From assembly GCA_964576265.1 (NCBI GenBank), contig CAZNVB010000035.1, forward strand, positions 1 through 33,172: a stretch of 33,172 nucleotides of DNA, read 5' to 3'. Position 1 is the stretch's first letter. Each line of letters begins with the position of its first letter. Made by a program: the position numbers and the translations under genes. The DNA comes from CAZNVB01 sp964576265 (GTDB taxonomy: Bacteria; Acidobacteriota; Aminicenantia; Aminicenantales; UBA8522). The notes below the pieces were generated by a model. The model was given only the letters and a program-made list of their open reading frames with translations. It did no database searches and had not been told where the DNA came from. Positions 7,047 to 15,185 of the stretch are shown one piece after another.

Positions 7047-9731
7047 ATGGATATCCATAAGCTTGACCGCATCTTCAAGCCCCAGCGCATCGCCCTCGTC
7101 GGCGTGACGGCCAACCCGAAGGGCGTCGGCGGCAGAGTCCTGTCCAACCTCGTGAGCGGCGGGTTCCGCGGCGTCGTCTATCCGGTGAACCCGACGCTCG
7201 AGGCCGTCATGGGAATCCAGTGCTATCCGGACGTCCGGAGCCTCCCGCGGACTCCCGATTTGGCCGTCATCTGCGCCGCCGCGCCCCAGGTCCCGGACCT
7301 CGTCCGCGAATGCGGAGAAGCCGGGATTCTCGGGATCATCATCATCTCGGCGGGGTTCCGGGAAACGGGCGCCGCCGGAAAGGCCCTCGAAGACCGCATC
7401 CTCGCCGAAGCGCGTCGTTTCCCGGCGATGCGGATCATCGGCCCGAATTGCCTCGGGATCATCACCCCGGCCGGACAGCTCAACGCCAGTTTCGCCGCCG
7501 CTATGCCTCGCAAAGGGCACATCGCCTTCATCTCCCAGTCCGGCGCCCTGTGCACATCCGTCCTCGACTGGGCACTTCAGGAGAAAATCGGGTTCTCCTA
7601 TTTTGTCTCCATCGGGAACACTCTGGACGTGGATTTCGCCGACCTCATCGACTACATCGGCGAGGACGAGGAGACGAAATCCATCATCCTCTATATCGAG
7701 TCGATCGGCAACGCCCGGAAATTCATGACGGCCGCCCGGGCCTTCGCCCGGACAAAGCCGATCATCGCCTACAAGGCCGGCCGCTTCCCGGAATCGGCTG
7801 CGGTTGCGGCCTCCCACACGGGAGCCCTGGCCGCGGAAGACGCCGTCTACGACGCCGCCTTTCAGAGGGCGGGGCTCGCCCGCGTCGACGACATCGGCGA
7901 GATCTTCGACGTGGCCGAGCTCGTCGGCCGACAGAAAATTCCCCGGGGCGCCCGCCTGGGGATCGTCACCAATGCCGGCGGTCCGGGCGTCATGGCCGCC
8001 GACGCCCTGATCGCCGAAAACGGTGAGCTGGCGAGCCTTTCCGCGGATTCGCTGGCCCGCCTCGACGAGAGCCTTCCTCCTGCTTGGTCCCATCGGAATC
8101 CCGTCGACGTCCTGGGAGATGCGAAGTCCAGACTTGTGGCCAAGGCGACGCAAATCGTCCTCGAAGACCCCGGCGTCGACTCGGTCCTCGTTATCGTGAG
8201 CCCACAGGCTATGACCAACCCGACCGCCATCGCGAAAGAAATCAGCGCCCTGGCGCCGGAGGCGAATAAGCCGATTCTAGCTGCGTTCCTCGGCGCTCAG
8301 AGCATGGCGGAAGGAGTCCGCATCCTCAACGACACCGGAATTCCCACTTACACGACTCCCGAGCAAGCTGTTCGCGCTTTTATGACTCTGGTCGCCTACT
8401 CGCGGAACCTGGAGAGTCTCTATGAAACACCCAAGGATATCCCGGTTGAATTTCCCGTTGATCGGGCCTCCTTGCGCGAGCGATTTGACAAGCTGGTCGA
8501 AGGACAAAACGAGGTTTTAACGGAGGAGATCTCCAAGACGCTTCTTGAGGCCTACGGAATCCCCGTGGTCAAACCTCTTCCCGCTCGCACACCTCGAGAA
8601 GCGGTCAAGATCGCCGACATCCTGGGCTATCCGGTCGTCTTGAAGATCCACTCCCCGGATATCTCTCATAAAACCGACGTCGGGGGGGTGGCGCTCGACC
8701 TTCTGAACGGAGAGATGGTCTGGCAGGCTTACGAGCGGATCATGGAGAGCGCGGCCAAAGCAAGACCGGAAGCGAGACTGGAAGGCGTGACGGTGCAATC
8801 CATGGTCAAGTCCGGATATGCCGTGGAGATGATTCTCGGCGCCAAAAAGGATCCGACGTTCGGCAGCGTCATCATGGTCGGGCTCGGCGGCGTAGAAGCC
8901 GAACTTTTTCGCGACCGCAGTCTCGGCCTCCCGCCCCTCAACGAGCGGCTGGCCAGGCGGATGCTCGAATCGCTCAAGGTCTGGCCTCTGCTTCTAGGAT
9001 ATCGAGGTCGGCCGAAGCTAAACATCGACAGACTGGTCGAGGTCATGATCCGACTCTCCTATCTCGTCGCCGACTATCCGGAGATCCGCGAGCTGGATAT
9101 CAATCCCCTTCTCGTTTCGCCCATGGAGGTGATCGCCCTGGATGCGAGGGCGGTCATTGATCGAAGTCTCGTCGGCCGGCCGGTCAAGCCGTATTCGCAC
9201 CTCGCCCTGAGACCATACCCGGAGGAATACGTCCGCCGGACGCGGCTCAACGACGGAACCGAGGTAACGCTGCGGCCGATCAAGCCCGAGGACGAGCCCC
9301 TGTGGATGGAGCTTCTGAGGAGCTGTTCCCGGGAAACGATCTACTCGCGGTTCCGCTATTTCTTCTTCTGGGAATCCCATGAGGTCGCCATCCGGTACTG
9401 CTACATCGATTACGACCGGGAGATCGCCATCGTCTCCGAGCTCGCGGACGGAGAAAGAAAGCGGCTCATCGGCGTCGGCCGGCTGGTCGCCGACCCGATG
9501 CGCGAGACCGTCGAATACGCCGTCCTCATCGGCGACGCCTGGCAGGACAAAGGATTGGGGAGCATTCTGACGGACTATTGCCTCGAAATCTCCAAAGACT
9601 GGGGAATAAAAAAAATGGTCGCGGTAACGACATCGGACAACCAGCGGATGCTCGCTGTCTTCCGGAAAAGAGGTTTCGACCTCCAGCCCGACCCCGAGAG
9701 CTCGATCATCGAAGTCTCAAAAGCCCTCTGA
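7047..9731 (+). CDS. Acetate-CoA ligase (ADP-forming), alpha-beta fusion with C-terminal GNAT domain
   Basis: An 894-residue fused enzyme expected to convert acetyl-CoA (or other acyl-CoA), ADP and phosphate to the free acid, CoA and ATP, an energy-yielding end step of fermentation. Order: CoA-binding Rossmann domain (about 1-135), two succinyl-CoA-ligase-like domains (about 150-460) with the phosphorylated catalytic H257 in AASHTGALA, ATP-grasp domain (about 487-710) with the hallmark IHSPDISHKTDVGG ending at 547, then a GNAT acetyltransferase domain (about 735-890) with QDKGLGS as the acetyl-CoA loop. The same order occurs in PatZ-type lysine acetyltransferases, but there the synthetase half is often inactive; here H257 is intact, so activity is likely. 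No strong Shine-Dalgarno is seen before the ATG. Confidence 0.93.
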   Translation: MDIHKLDRIFKPQRIALVGVTANPKGVGGRVLSNLVSGGFRGVVYPVNPTLEAVMGIQCYPDVRSLPRTPDLAVICAAAPQVPDLVRECGEAGILGIIIISAGFRETGAAGKALEDRILAEARRFPAMRIIGPNCLGIITPAGQLNASFAAAMPRKGHIAFISQSGALCTSVLDWALQEKIGFSYFVSIGNTLDVDFADLIDYIGEDEETKSIILYIESIGNARKFMTAARAFARTKPIIAYKAGRFPESAAVAASHTGALAAEDAVYDAAFQRAGLARVDDIGEIFDVAELVGRQKIPRGARLGIVTNAGGPGVMAADALIAENGELASLSADSLARLDESLPPAWSHRNPVDVLGDAKSRLVAKATQIVLEDPGVDSVLVIVSPQAMTNPTAIAKEISALAPEANKPILAAFLGAQSMAEGVRILNDTGIPTYTTPEQAVRAFMTLVAYSRNLESLYETPKDIPVEFPVDRASLRERFDKLVEGQNEVLTEEISKTLLEAYGIPVVKPLPARTPREAVKIADILGYPVVLKIHSPDISHKTDVGGVALDLLNGEMVWQAYERIMESAAKARPEARLEGVTVQSMVKSGYAVEMILGAKKDPTFGSVIMVGLGGVEAELFRDRSLGLPPLNERLARRMLESLKVWPLLLGYRGRPKLNIDRLVEVMIRLSYLVADYPEIRELDINPLLVSPMEVIALDARAVIDRSLVGRPVKPYSHLALRPYPEEYVRRTRLNDGTEVTLRPIKPEDEPLWMELLRSCSRETIYSRFRYFFFWESHEVAIRYCYIDYDREIAIVSELADGERKRLIGVGRLVADPMRETVEYAVLIGDAWQDKGLGSILTDYCLEISKDWGIKKMVAVTTSDNQRMLAVFRKRGFDLQPDPESSIIEVSKAL

Positions 9732-9856
9732 TCTCTCGAGGATTCCAAACAGAAATCAGGGAAAAACACACGGAGTCGATCAATTTGCTTATGAAATTCC
9801 TTGAGCAAAAACGAAGCGTATTACGAACGACATCCCCCAATTAAGACGGCTTGCAA

Positions 9857-10984
9857 CTAAATGGGCGGAAGGGTGATCCGCTCCGGCTCGAAGACGACCG
9901 CGCGCTCCCCTTCTTCAACCCGACCCAGGTCGAGCAGATCATAGCCGGCTTTTTTCCCGATCTTAATCGTTTTCTCGACTTCCTTTTCGGGCACAAAGAC
10001 GTAGAACCCGATTCCCCAGTTGAACGTCGTCAGGCAGTCACGCAGGCCGACGCCGACCTTGAGCATAAACTCAAAAAGAGGTGGGATCTCCTCGGGCCAT
10101 CTCGTAATTCGGTAGGTGAACGGCTTTTTTGCATAGGCGATCTTCGAAATGCCTCCACCCGTTCCGCCGAGCAACGAATGGATCTCGATCTCCGCATCAA
10201 GCAGGGCTTCGACCAGCCGAACATAGGAGCGGGTGGGGATGAGCGCTTCTTCGCCCAGGGTTTTCCCGTTCGGCAGAACGTGGAGAAATTTGTCCTTCAG
10301 CTCCAGAGCCCGCTTGATGACCAACGAAATCCCGTTCGCATGGAGGCCCGAGGATGTCGCTCCAACGATCCGATCGCCGACGGCAAGACGATTTCCGGTC
10401 ACCAGCCGCTCCCGGGGAGCGATGATCCCGGTCACGCAGCCGGAAAGTGAAGGGGCGCTTTTCACCGGCGGCTCGGCTCTGACCAGATAGCGAAGAGCGG
10501 GAGACTCTCCTGCCGGAAGGGCCATGCCGCACATTTCACAGGCTCGGAAAAAGCTTTCCGCAAGGTCCCGACTTCTCTTCTCATCCATGAACCACTCGCT
10601 GTCGCCTGCGGCCACCTCATCCGTATAAATGACGGGAAGAGCTCCTTGACAGATGACATCATTGGCCGCCATCAGGGCCGTGTCGATGCCGATTCCCTCG
10701 TAATAGGTCCTGCCGGTTCCGGCATGCTGATACATCCATTCGGCGATCCAATTCTTGTTTCCCAGGCCCTCCTGGGTCATGCACCAGAAGTGAGATTTCG
10801 TCCCCCGGTATCGGAAAACGACTCCGTGAGCGCCCAAGCTCTCCGGCTCGATATAGACGCCGCGCCTGTTCGGAAACTTAAGGGTCCTCTTGCCGGCGCT
10901 CACCATGGCCATCTTGAACGGCTCGATTTTCGTGTAATCCACTCCCGCCCGCGCATATTCGGATTTCGCCTGACGTTTTCCCAT
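9857..10984 (-). CDS. PurM-like AIR synthase-family protein
   Basis: A 375-residue protein of the PurM/PurL/SelD/HypE/ThiL ATP-binding superfamily, closest in pattern to phosphoribosylformylglycinamidine cyclo-ligase. Visible markers are an N-terminal SEYARAGVDY segment, GIGIDTALMAANDVICQGALPV (ATP/Mg region, about 97-118), SSGLHANG in the middle and TFNWGIGFYVF near the C-terminus. The usual PurM DGVGTK loop is altered to QEGLGNKN and GGETAEMPG to PAGESPALR, so it may not be a standard PurM. One base separates its start from the stop of the PurL-like gene upstream; the two must be co-expressed and may form a heteromer. It could be a divergent housekeeping PurM. Confidence 0.78.
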   Translation of the reverse strand: MGKRQAKSEYARAGVDYTKIEPFKMAMVSAGKRTLKFPNRRGVYIEPESLGAHGVVFRYRGTKSHFWCMTQEGLGNKNWIAEWMYQHAGTGRTYYEGIGIDTALMAANDVICQGALPVIYTDEVAAGDSEWFMDEKRSRDLAESFFRACEMCGMALPAGESPALRYLVRAEPPVKSAPSLSGCVTGIIAPRERLVTGNRLAVGDRIVGATSSGLHANGISLVIKRALELKDKFLHVLPNGKTLGEEALIPTRSYVRLVEALLDAEIEIHSLLGGTGGGISKIAYAKKPFTYRITRWPEEIPPLFEFMLKVGVGLRDCLTTFNWGIGFYVFVPEKEVEKTIKIGKKAGYDLLDLGRVEEGERAVVFEPERITLPPI

Positions 10985-10985
10985 C

Positions 10986-12089
10986 TCAGGATCCTTTATG
11001 GAGCTCTTCCATCTCGGCCGCAGAGGGATGGTTGGGGATGACGGCCACGGTCTTGCCGCCGTATTCGAAGACCGCCTTGTCGTCGTCGTTGATCTCGCCG
11101 ATGACCTCAGCCCGGACTCCTTTCGCCCGAATCGCCTTGAGGACGGGTGCGACGTCCTTCTTGGCCACCTGAACAGCCATCCGACCCTGGGATTCGCAGA
11201 TCAGGATTTCCTCGGCCGAGAGGTTCTTGACTTTGACCGGGACTTTCGCCAGGTCTACCCGAGCGCCGAACCCGCCGTATCTTGCCGACTCGCAGACCGC
11301 CGCTCCGATTCCTGCCGCGCCTAAGTCGGAGCAGGCCTTGATTTTTCCGGTGCGGAACGCAGCCAGCGTGGCTTCCATGATCTGCCGCTCTTCTTTGAAA
11401 AGCGCCACTGCCGGCCTCATCTCCTTCACCAGGCCCGCCCGGAAAAGCGTGTCGTTGCCGTCGTTTCCCGTCCGGCCGATAAGGATAATCCGATCGCCCG
11501 CAGATTTGGCCGGCTTGGTTAGAGGCTTGGCCGTGACCAGCTTGCCGATCACGGAGACGACGACGGCCGGAACAATGTCCGAAAACGAGGTCGAGAAACC
11601 GCCGCCGACGATAAAGACATCCATGGCCCGACACATATCCCTTAGGCCCTCGACCATCAGGTTGACCCGCTCGCCGCTCGTCATCTCGACGCAATTGCCG
11701 CAGGTGCATTTCCCCGAAAACCCGCAGGGACCGACGATGACCTTCTCATCGAGCGGCCGGGTGCCGATGAAATTCATCAGGAAAATCGGTCTGGCACCCA
11801 TGGCTACGACGTCGCGCATGGCTCCTCCGGCGCCAGTGGCGGCAGCGTCGTATGGACGGGGCACGCACGGCGAGCAGTGGCTTTCCATCTTGCCGACAAA
11901 GGTCCCCTTGATCCCGGGGAACCTGAAGGCCGCGGCGTCGTCGCCCGGGCCGACGATGAGGGCCCCGGGGAAGAGCTTGCTGACCTTCCTGTTCAAGGCT
12001 TCGATCGCCTTGAAATCGATCGCCTTATCAATATTGTGATGCAGATGGACGAACAGCGCATGCATCAGCGCTTTCTCAATGGTGTTCAT
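10986..12089 (-). CDS. Single-module PurL-like AIR synthase-related protein with a Cys cluster
   Basis: A 367-residue protein resembling one half of FGAM synthetase PurL: VGPGDDAA (46-53), an ESHCSPC segment where PurL has ESHNHPS, then DAAATGAGGAMRD and MGARP. Canonical PurL has two such modules and about 700 residues, so this is a single-module relative. It has a Cys-rich insert C122-x5-C128-x-C130-x2-C133 plus C72 and C75, suggestive of a metal or Fe-S site not found in PurL. I chose the ATG at 12089 because AAGGAGGT lies six bases upstream; an ATG at 12122 lacks this. It leads a two-gene unit with the PurM-like gene. The role is unknown. Confidence 0.75.
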   Translation of the reverse strand: MNTIEKALMHALFVHLHHNIDKAIDFKAIEALNRKVSKLFPGALIVGPGDDAAAFRFPGIKGTFVGKMESHCSPCVPRPYDAAATGAGGAMRDVVAMGARPIFLMNFIGTRPLDEKVIVGPCGFSGKCTCGNCVEMTSGERVNLMVEGLRDMCRAMDVFIVGGGFSTSFSDIVPAVVVSVIGKLVTAKPLTKPAKSAGDRIILIGRTGNDGNDTLFRAGLVKEMRPAVALFKEERQIMEATLAAFRTGKIKACSDLGAAGIGAAVCESARYGGFGARVDLAKVPVKVKNLSAEEILICESQGRMAVQVAKKDVAPVLKAIRAKGVRAEVIGEINDDDKAVFEYGGKTVAVIPNHPSAAEMEELHKGS

Positions 12090-12142
12090 TTCTTGACCTC
12101 CTTCGAAGGCAAATTTGACCACTTTGAGTCGAATGATATCTT

Positions 12143-12170
12143 TTTATAAATAGCTCATCCGCAATGCCAA
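12143..12170 (-). promoter_or_regulatory. Promoter of the PurL-like / PurM-like pair
   Basis: On the minus strand there is TTGGCA (12165-12170), a 16-nt spacer and TATAAA (12143-12148). Each hexamer matches 5/6. The predicted leader is about 47 nt, which supports the start at 12089. Confidence 0.6.
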
Positions 12171-12263
12171 GACAAGGGCGAAATCAAGGAATTCTTTAGC
12201 CTCAGCCATTCTTTCCGGCCCGGTGACCTGAAGCGAGAAGGGACTATTCATCACCCGCATTTC

Positions 12264-12293
12264 TTGACACGCCTGACCTTCGAGCGGTAGACT
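12264..12293 (+). promoter_or_regulatory. Promoter of the acetylating aldehyde dehydrogenase
   Basis: Perfect TTGACA (12264-12269), an 18-nt spacer and TAGACT (12288-12293, 4/6). It lies about 85 nt before the translation start and faces away from the PurL-like promoter. Confidence 0.5.
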
Positions 12294-12383
12294 TTTGGCG
12301 TAATTCGTCCAGCTCCTCGGGTTTTCTGTCCGCAGCTCGACGCGAAGCGGTAAGCATTCATAAAAATTTTAAGGAGAAGAGCG

Positions 12384-13802
12384 ATGTCGAGAGCCGAGGA
12401 GTTCATGGCCCGGGCCGAAAAAGCCGCCGGGGAGTTCAAAGGGCTGACCCAGGGCGAGACCGATGCCATCGTCCGGGCCGTCTATCTCAGCGCCCTCAAC
12501 GAACGAATCCGGCTGGCCAAATTGGCCCACGAAGAGACGGGGATCGGCCTCTGGCAACACAAGGTCATCAAGAATGTGATCGCCACGCAGCTCGTCTACG
12601 ATGATATCAAGGACCAAAGGACTGTCGGCCTGATCTCGGAAGACATCCGCAACGGAATCGCCGAAGTTGCTCAACCCGTCGGGCCTATTCTTGGCTTCAT
12701 CCCCGTCACCAATCCGACTTCGACAACGATCTTTAAGTGCTTAATCTCGATGAAAACCCGAAATCCTCTGATCATTTCTCCTCATCAGGCGGCGCGCCGC
12801 TCCATTGCCGCGGCGGCCGAGGTCTGCGCTCAAGCCGCTCTGCGGGCCGGAGCGCCAGAACATTGCATCCAATGGCTGGAAAAGCCTGCTCCGGAGACCC
12901 TCTCCATCCTTATGGCTGATCCCCGCCTGGCCTTGATCCTGGCAACAGGAACAGACCCCCTCGTCCGCAAAGCTTTGACCTCGGGGACCCCCGTTCTCGG
13001 GGTCGGACCGGGCAATGTCCCGGTTTATATCGGCTCGACCGCGGATATCCCGTTTGCCGTCCGCAACATTATCGAGTCTAAGACATTCGACAACGGCTCG
13101 GTCTGCGCTTCCGAGCAGGCCGTTGTTGTTCGCTGGGAAATTGCCGACCGGGTGATCGAAGAATTCAAGAAGCAAGGGGCTTATTTCCTCCAGCCGGAAG
13201 AAATCGATCGGGTCGGCCGGATCGCCTTTGACTCCGAGCGAGGCACCATGACGGCGGCCGTCGTTGGCCAGAATGTCCAGACAATTGCCAGCCGGGCAGG
13301 AATCGAAGTTCCTCTCCAAACCAGACTCCTTATCGCGCCGCTCCAGGGGATCGGTCCAAAGTACCCTCTCTCGGCGGAAATTCTGGCGCCGATCCTCGCT
13401 TTTTATATTGCCGAAGATCTTGACCAGGCCATCGAATTATGTTCCAGAATCACCCGGTACGGGGGATCCGGTCATACGGCCGTCATCTATTCCAATAGCA
13501 ATGAGCGGATCGAATACTTTTCCCGGGTGATCGATGCGGGCCGAATCCTCGTCAACATGCCTTCCACTCAAGGCGCACTGGGAGGGATTTATAACACCTT
13601 GAATCCGTCGTTCACCCTGAGCTGCGGAAGCGGAGGAAATAGCCTGACAACGGACAATATCTCGGTTCGGCATCTTCTCAATATCCACCGCATCACCCGC
13701 CGCCGACCGAACCCGCGCTGGGCGGCCTTCGATCTGGAAATCTTTCTGGACGAAAAAATCAAGGGAGAGACGATTGAATCCGCCTACAACAGAAACTTTT
13801 AG
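12384..13802 (+). CDS. Acetaldehyde dehydrogenase (CoA-acylating), AdhE N-domain type
   Basis: A 472-residue enzyme expected to interconvert acetyl-CoA and acetaldehyde with NAD(P)H. It aligns over its length with the aldehyde dehydrogenase half of AdhE and with EutE/PduP: PVGPILGFIPVTNPTSTTIFK at the substrate/cofactor region, VGPGNVPVYI, and the catalytic C241 in NGSVCASEQAVV. It has no iron-type alcohol dehydrogenase domain, and no N-terminal microcompartment-targeting helix or shell genes are nearby. AAGGAGAAG precedes the ATG. It links to the acetate-CoA ligase and Kbl through acetyl-CoA, either as a route to ethanol or for aldehyde uptake. Family certain; direction of flux unknown. Confidence 0.92.
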   Translation: MSRAEEFMARAEKAAGEFKGLTQGETDAIVRAVYLSALNERIRLAKLAHEETGIGLWQHKVIKNVIATQLVYDDIKDQRTVGLISEDIRNGIAEVAQPVGPILGFIPVTNPTSTTIFKCLISMKTRNPLIISPHQAARRSIAAAAEVCAQAALRAGAPEHCIQWLEKPAPETLSILMADPRLALILATGTDPLVRKALTSGTPVLGVGPGNVPVYIGSTADIPFAVRNIIESKTFDNGSVCASEQAVVVRWEIADRVIEEFKKQGAYFLQPEEIDRVGRIAFDSERGTMTAAVVGQNVQTIASRAGIEVPLQTRLLIAPLQGIGPKYPLSAEILAPILAFYIAEDLDQAIELCSRITRYGGSGHTAVIYSNSNERIEYFSRVIDAGRILVNMPSTQGALGGIYNTLNPSFTLSCGSGGNSLTTDNISVRHLLNIHRITRRRPNPRWAAFDLEIFLDEKIKGETIESAYNRNF

Positions 13803-13809
13803 TTCGCGG

Positions 13810-13850
13810 TTGCAAGTTCGCCCAAAATGAAATACAATCGAAGTTCGATT
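13810..13850 (+). promoter_or_regulatory. Promoter and dyad operator-like site before the DUF362 gene
   Basis: TTGCAA (13810-13815), a 17-nt spacer and TACAAT (13833-13838). A perfect inverted repeat AATCGAA-G-TTCGATT (13836-13850) overlaps the end of the -10 and the expected start of transcription, where a repressor would act. The promoter begins 7 bp after the aldehyde dehydrogenase stop, so the DUF362 gene can be controlled separately. Confidence 0.5.
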
Positions 13851-13860
13851 AAGAGAAGCC

Positions 13861-14976
13861 ATGGCCGAGGCGAAAGTCGCGCTGCTCCGGACGAGCCCCC
13901 GGACCGTCCTTGAGGACATCGAGCGGCTCTTTATCCTGGCCGACGGCCCAGCCTCGCTGAAAAGGTCGGCTCCCGTGATCCTCAAGGATAACATCTCCTG
14001 GCATTATCCTTTTCCCTCGGCTAACACCACGCCCTGGCAGCTCGAAGGAACGGTCCTGGCGCTGCGAAGGAACGGATTCCGGCAGATCTCCTGCGTCCAG
14101 AACAAAACCGAAGTGACGGACGCCTTCAAGGGCGAAGACCTCAACAACTACCGGCCGATTTTTCAGGCCCATGGCGTCGAGGTCAAGTTCAATTTTTTTC
14201 CATCGGATATGACCTGGAGGATCTACGAACCCAGAGCCAGAATGCTTGTCCTCGACAAAATCTATAAAAAAAGGATTCGCCTCCCGGACTATTTCTTCGG
14301 CAAGAACATCGTCCATCTTCCGACAGTCAAGTGCCATATCTATACGACGACGACCGGCGCCATGAAGAACGCCTTCGGCGGTCTCCTGACCCATAAGCGC
14401 CATTATACCCATACGCATATTCATGAAACTCTCGTCGATCTTCTGGCCATCCAGAAAGAGATTCATCCAGGGATTTTCTGCATCATGGACGGAACAACCG
14501 CCGGCAACGGACCTGGGCCGAGGATTATGGAGCCGGTGGTAAAGGATGTAATGCTCGCCAGCGCCGATCAGGTGGCCGTCGACGCGGTCGCTGCCAAGCT
14601 CATGGGGTTCGATCCGATGAAGATCAAATACATCCGTTTGGCCCATGAGCTTGGGCTGGGCACGGGACGGCCGGAGGACATCAAGGTTGTCGGAAACCCG
14701 GACCTGGCTTCCGAGAACTGGGGTTTCCGCGTCGGGAGATCTTTCCATCGCTTTGCCGGCTGGGTGACCTGGTTCGGGCCGAGCCGAGTTTTCCAGCGCC
14801 TCCTGACCCGACCCCCCCTCCTCTATTTCTTGACCTTCTATTCCTACGTTTATCACGATGTCCTCCATTGGCCGTTAAGAGAAAAGCGCCTCTTCAAAAA
14901 ATGGCTCGCCCAAACATCTTGGGGTCGGCTCTTCGATGAATACCGCAGCCGAGGCGCCCTGGCCCTTGAAAAATGA
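13861..14976 (+). CDS. DUF362 domain-containing protein
   Basis: A 371-residue protein of the DUF362 family. Recognisable are the VILKDNISWHYPFPSANTTPW opening region, LPTVKCHIYTTTTGAMKNAFGG (about 156-177), an IMDGTTAGNGPGP loop (about 218-230) and an ADQVAVDAVAAKLMGFDP block (about 240-257). These motifs are characteristic of a family often linked to iron-sulfur or redox chemistry but with no settled reaction. Here there is no attached ferredoxin domain, and the C-terminal 100 residues are aromatic and basic without a clear membrane span. The Shine-Dalgarno is weak (AGAGAAG). Neighbours are an aldehyde dehydrogenase and an SPT-like enzyme, which do not fix its role. Confidence 0.85.
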   Translation: MAEAKVALLRTSPRTVLEDIERLFILADGPASLKRSAPVILKDNISWHYPFPSANTTPWQLEGTVLALRRNGFRQISCVQNKTEVTDAFKGEDLNNYRPIFQAHGVEVKFNFFPSDMTWRIYEPRARMLVLDKIYKKRIRLPDYFFGKNIVHLPTVKCHIYTTTTGAMKNAFGGLLTHKRHYTHTHIHETLVDLLAIQKEIHPGIFCIMDGTTAGNGPGPRIMEPVVKDVMLASADQVAVDAVAAKLMGFDPMKIKYIRLAHELGLGTGRPEDIKVVGNPDLASENWGFRVGRSFHRFAGWVTWFGPSRVFQRLLTRPPLLYFLTFYSYVYHDVLHWPLREKRLFKKWLAQTSWGRLFDEYRSRGALALEK

Positions 14977-15036
14977 CCCGGGGATGAAATTCCTCCGGTT
15001 CAAATTTACTACCGTCTCCGGGTTTCGGTTTGATCT

Positions 15037-15053
15037 CTGCCGCCTGGCGGCAG
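15037..15053. repeat. Perfect 17-bp palindrome in the DUF362 / SPT-like gap
   Basis: CTGCCGCC-T-GGCGGCAG, a complete inverted repeat around a single base, about 60 bp after the DUF362 stop. There is no run of T behind it, so it is a poor terminator; an operator or a transcript-end stabilising hairpin is possible. No convincing promoter was found between here and the next gene, although TTGACA and TTGACG hexamers occur at about 15103 and 15119. Confidence 0.4.
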
Positions 15054-15185
15054 GCCGACTCTTGCCTTTTCGACGGGAGATTTGATAAATTTCTAACCTG
15101 GCTTGACAATGGAGGCGACTTGACGACTGGAAGCCTCAAAATAAAGAGAAATGATTCCGAATTAAAGAAGAGAATCAGGTGAACC

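Noticed and set aside
7002..8153. Minus-strand open frame of 383 codons inside the acetate-CoA ligase gene
   Set aside because: Antisense shadow in a high-G+C gene; composition is Asp/Gly/Arg-rich without motifs, while the plus frame is a complete known family.
9732..9856. Terminator between the convergent acetate-CoA ligase and PurM-like genes
   Set aside because: A 7-bp stem (CTCTGAT with ATCAGGG, one G-T pair) has a 22-nt loop and no T-tract on either strand.
15103..15150. Promoter for the SPT-like gene from TTGACA at about 15103 or TTGACG at about 15119
   Set aside because: No acceptable -10 hexamer occurs at 16-18 nt from either.
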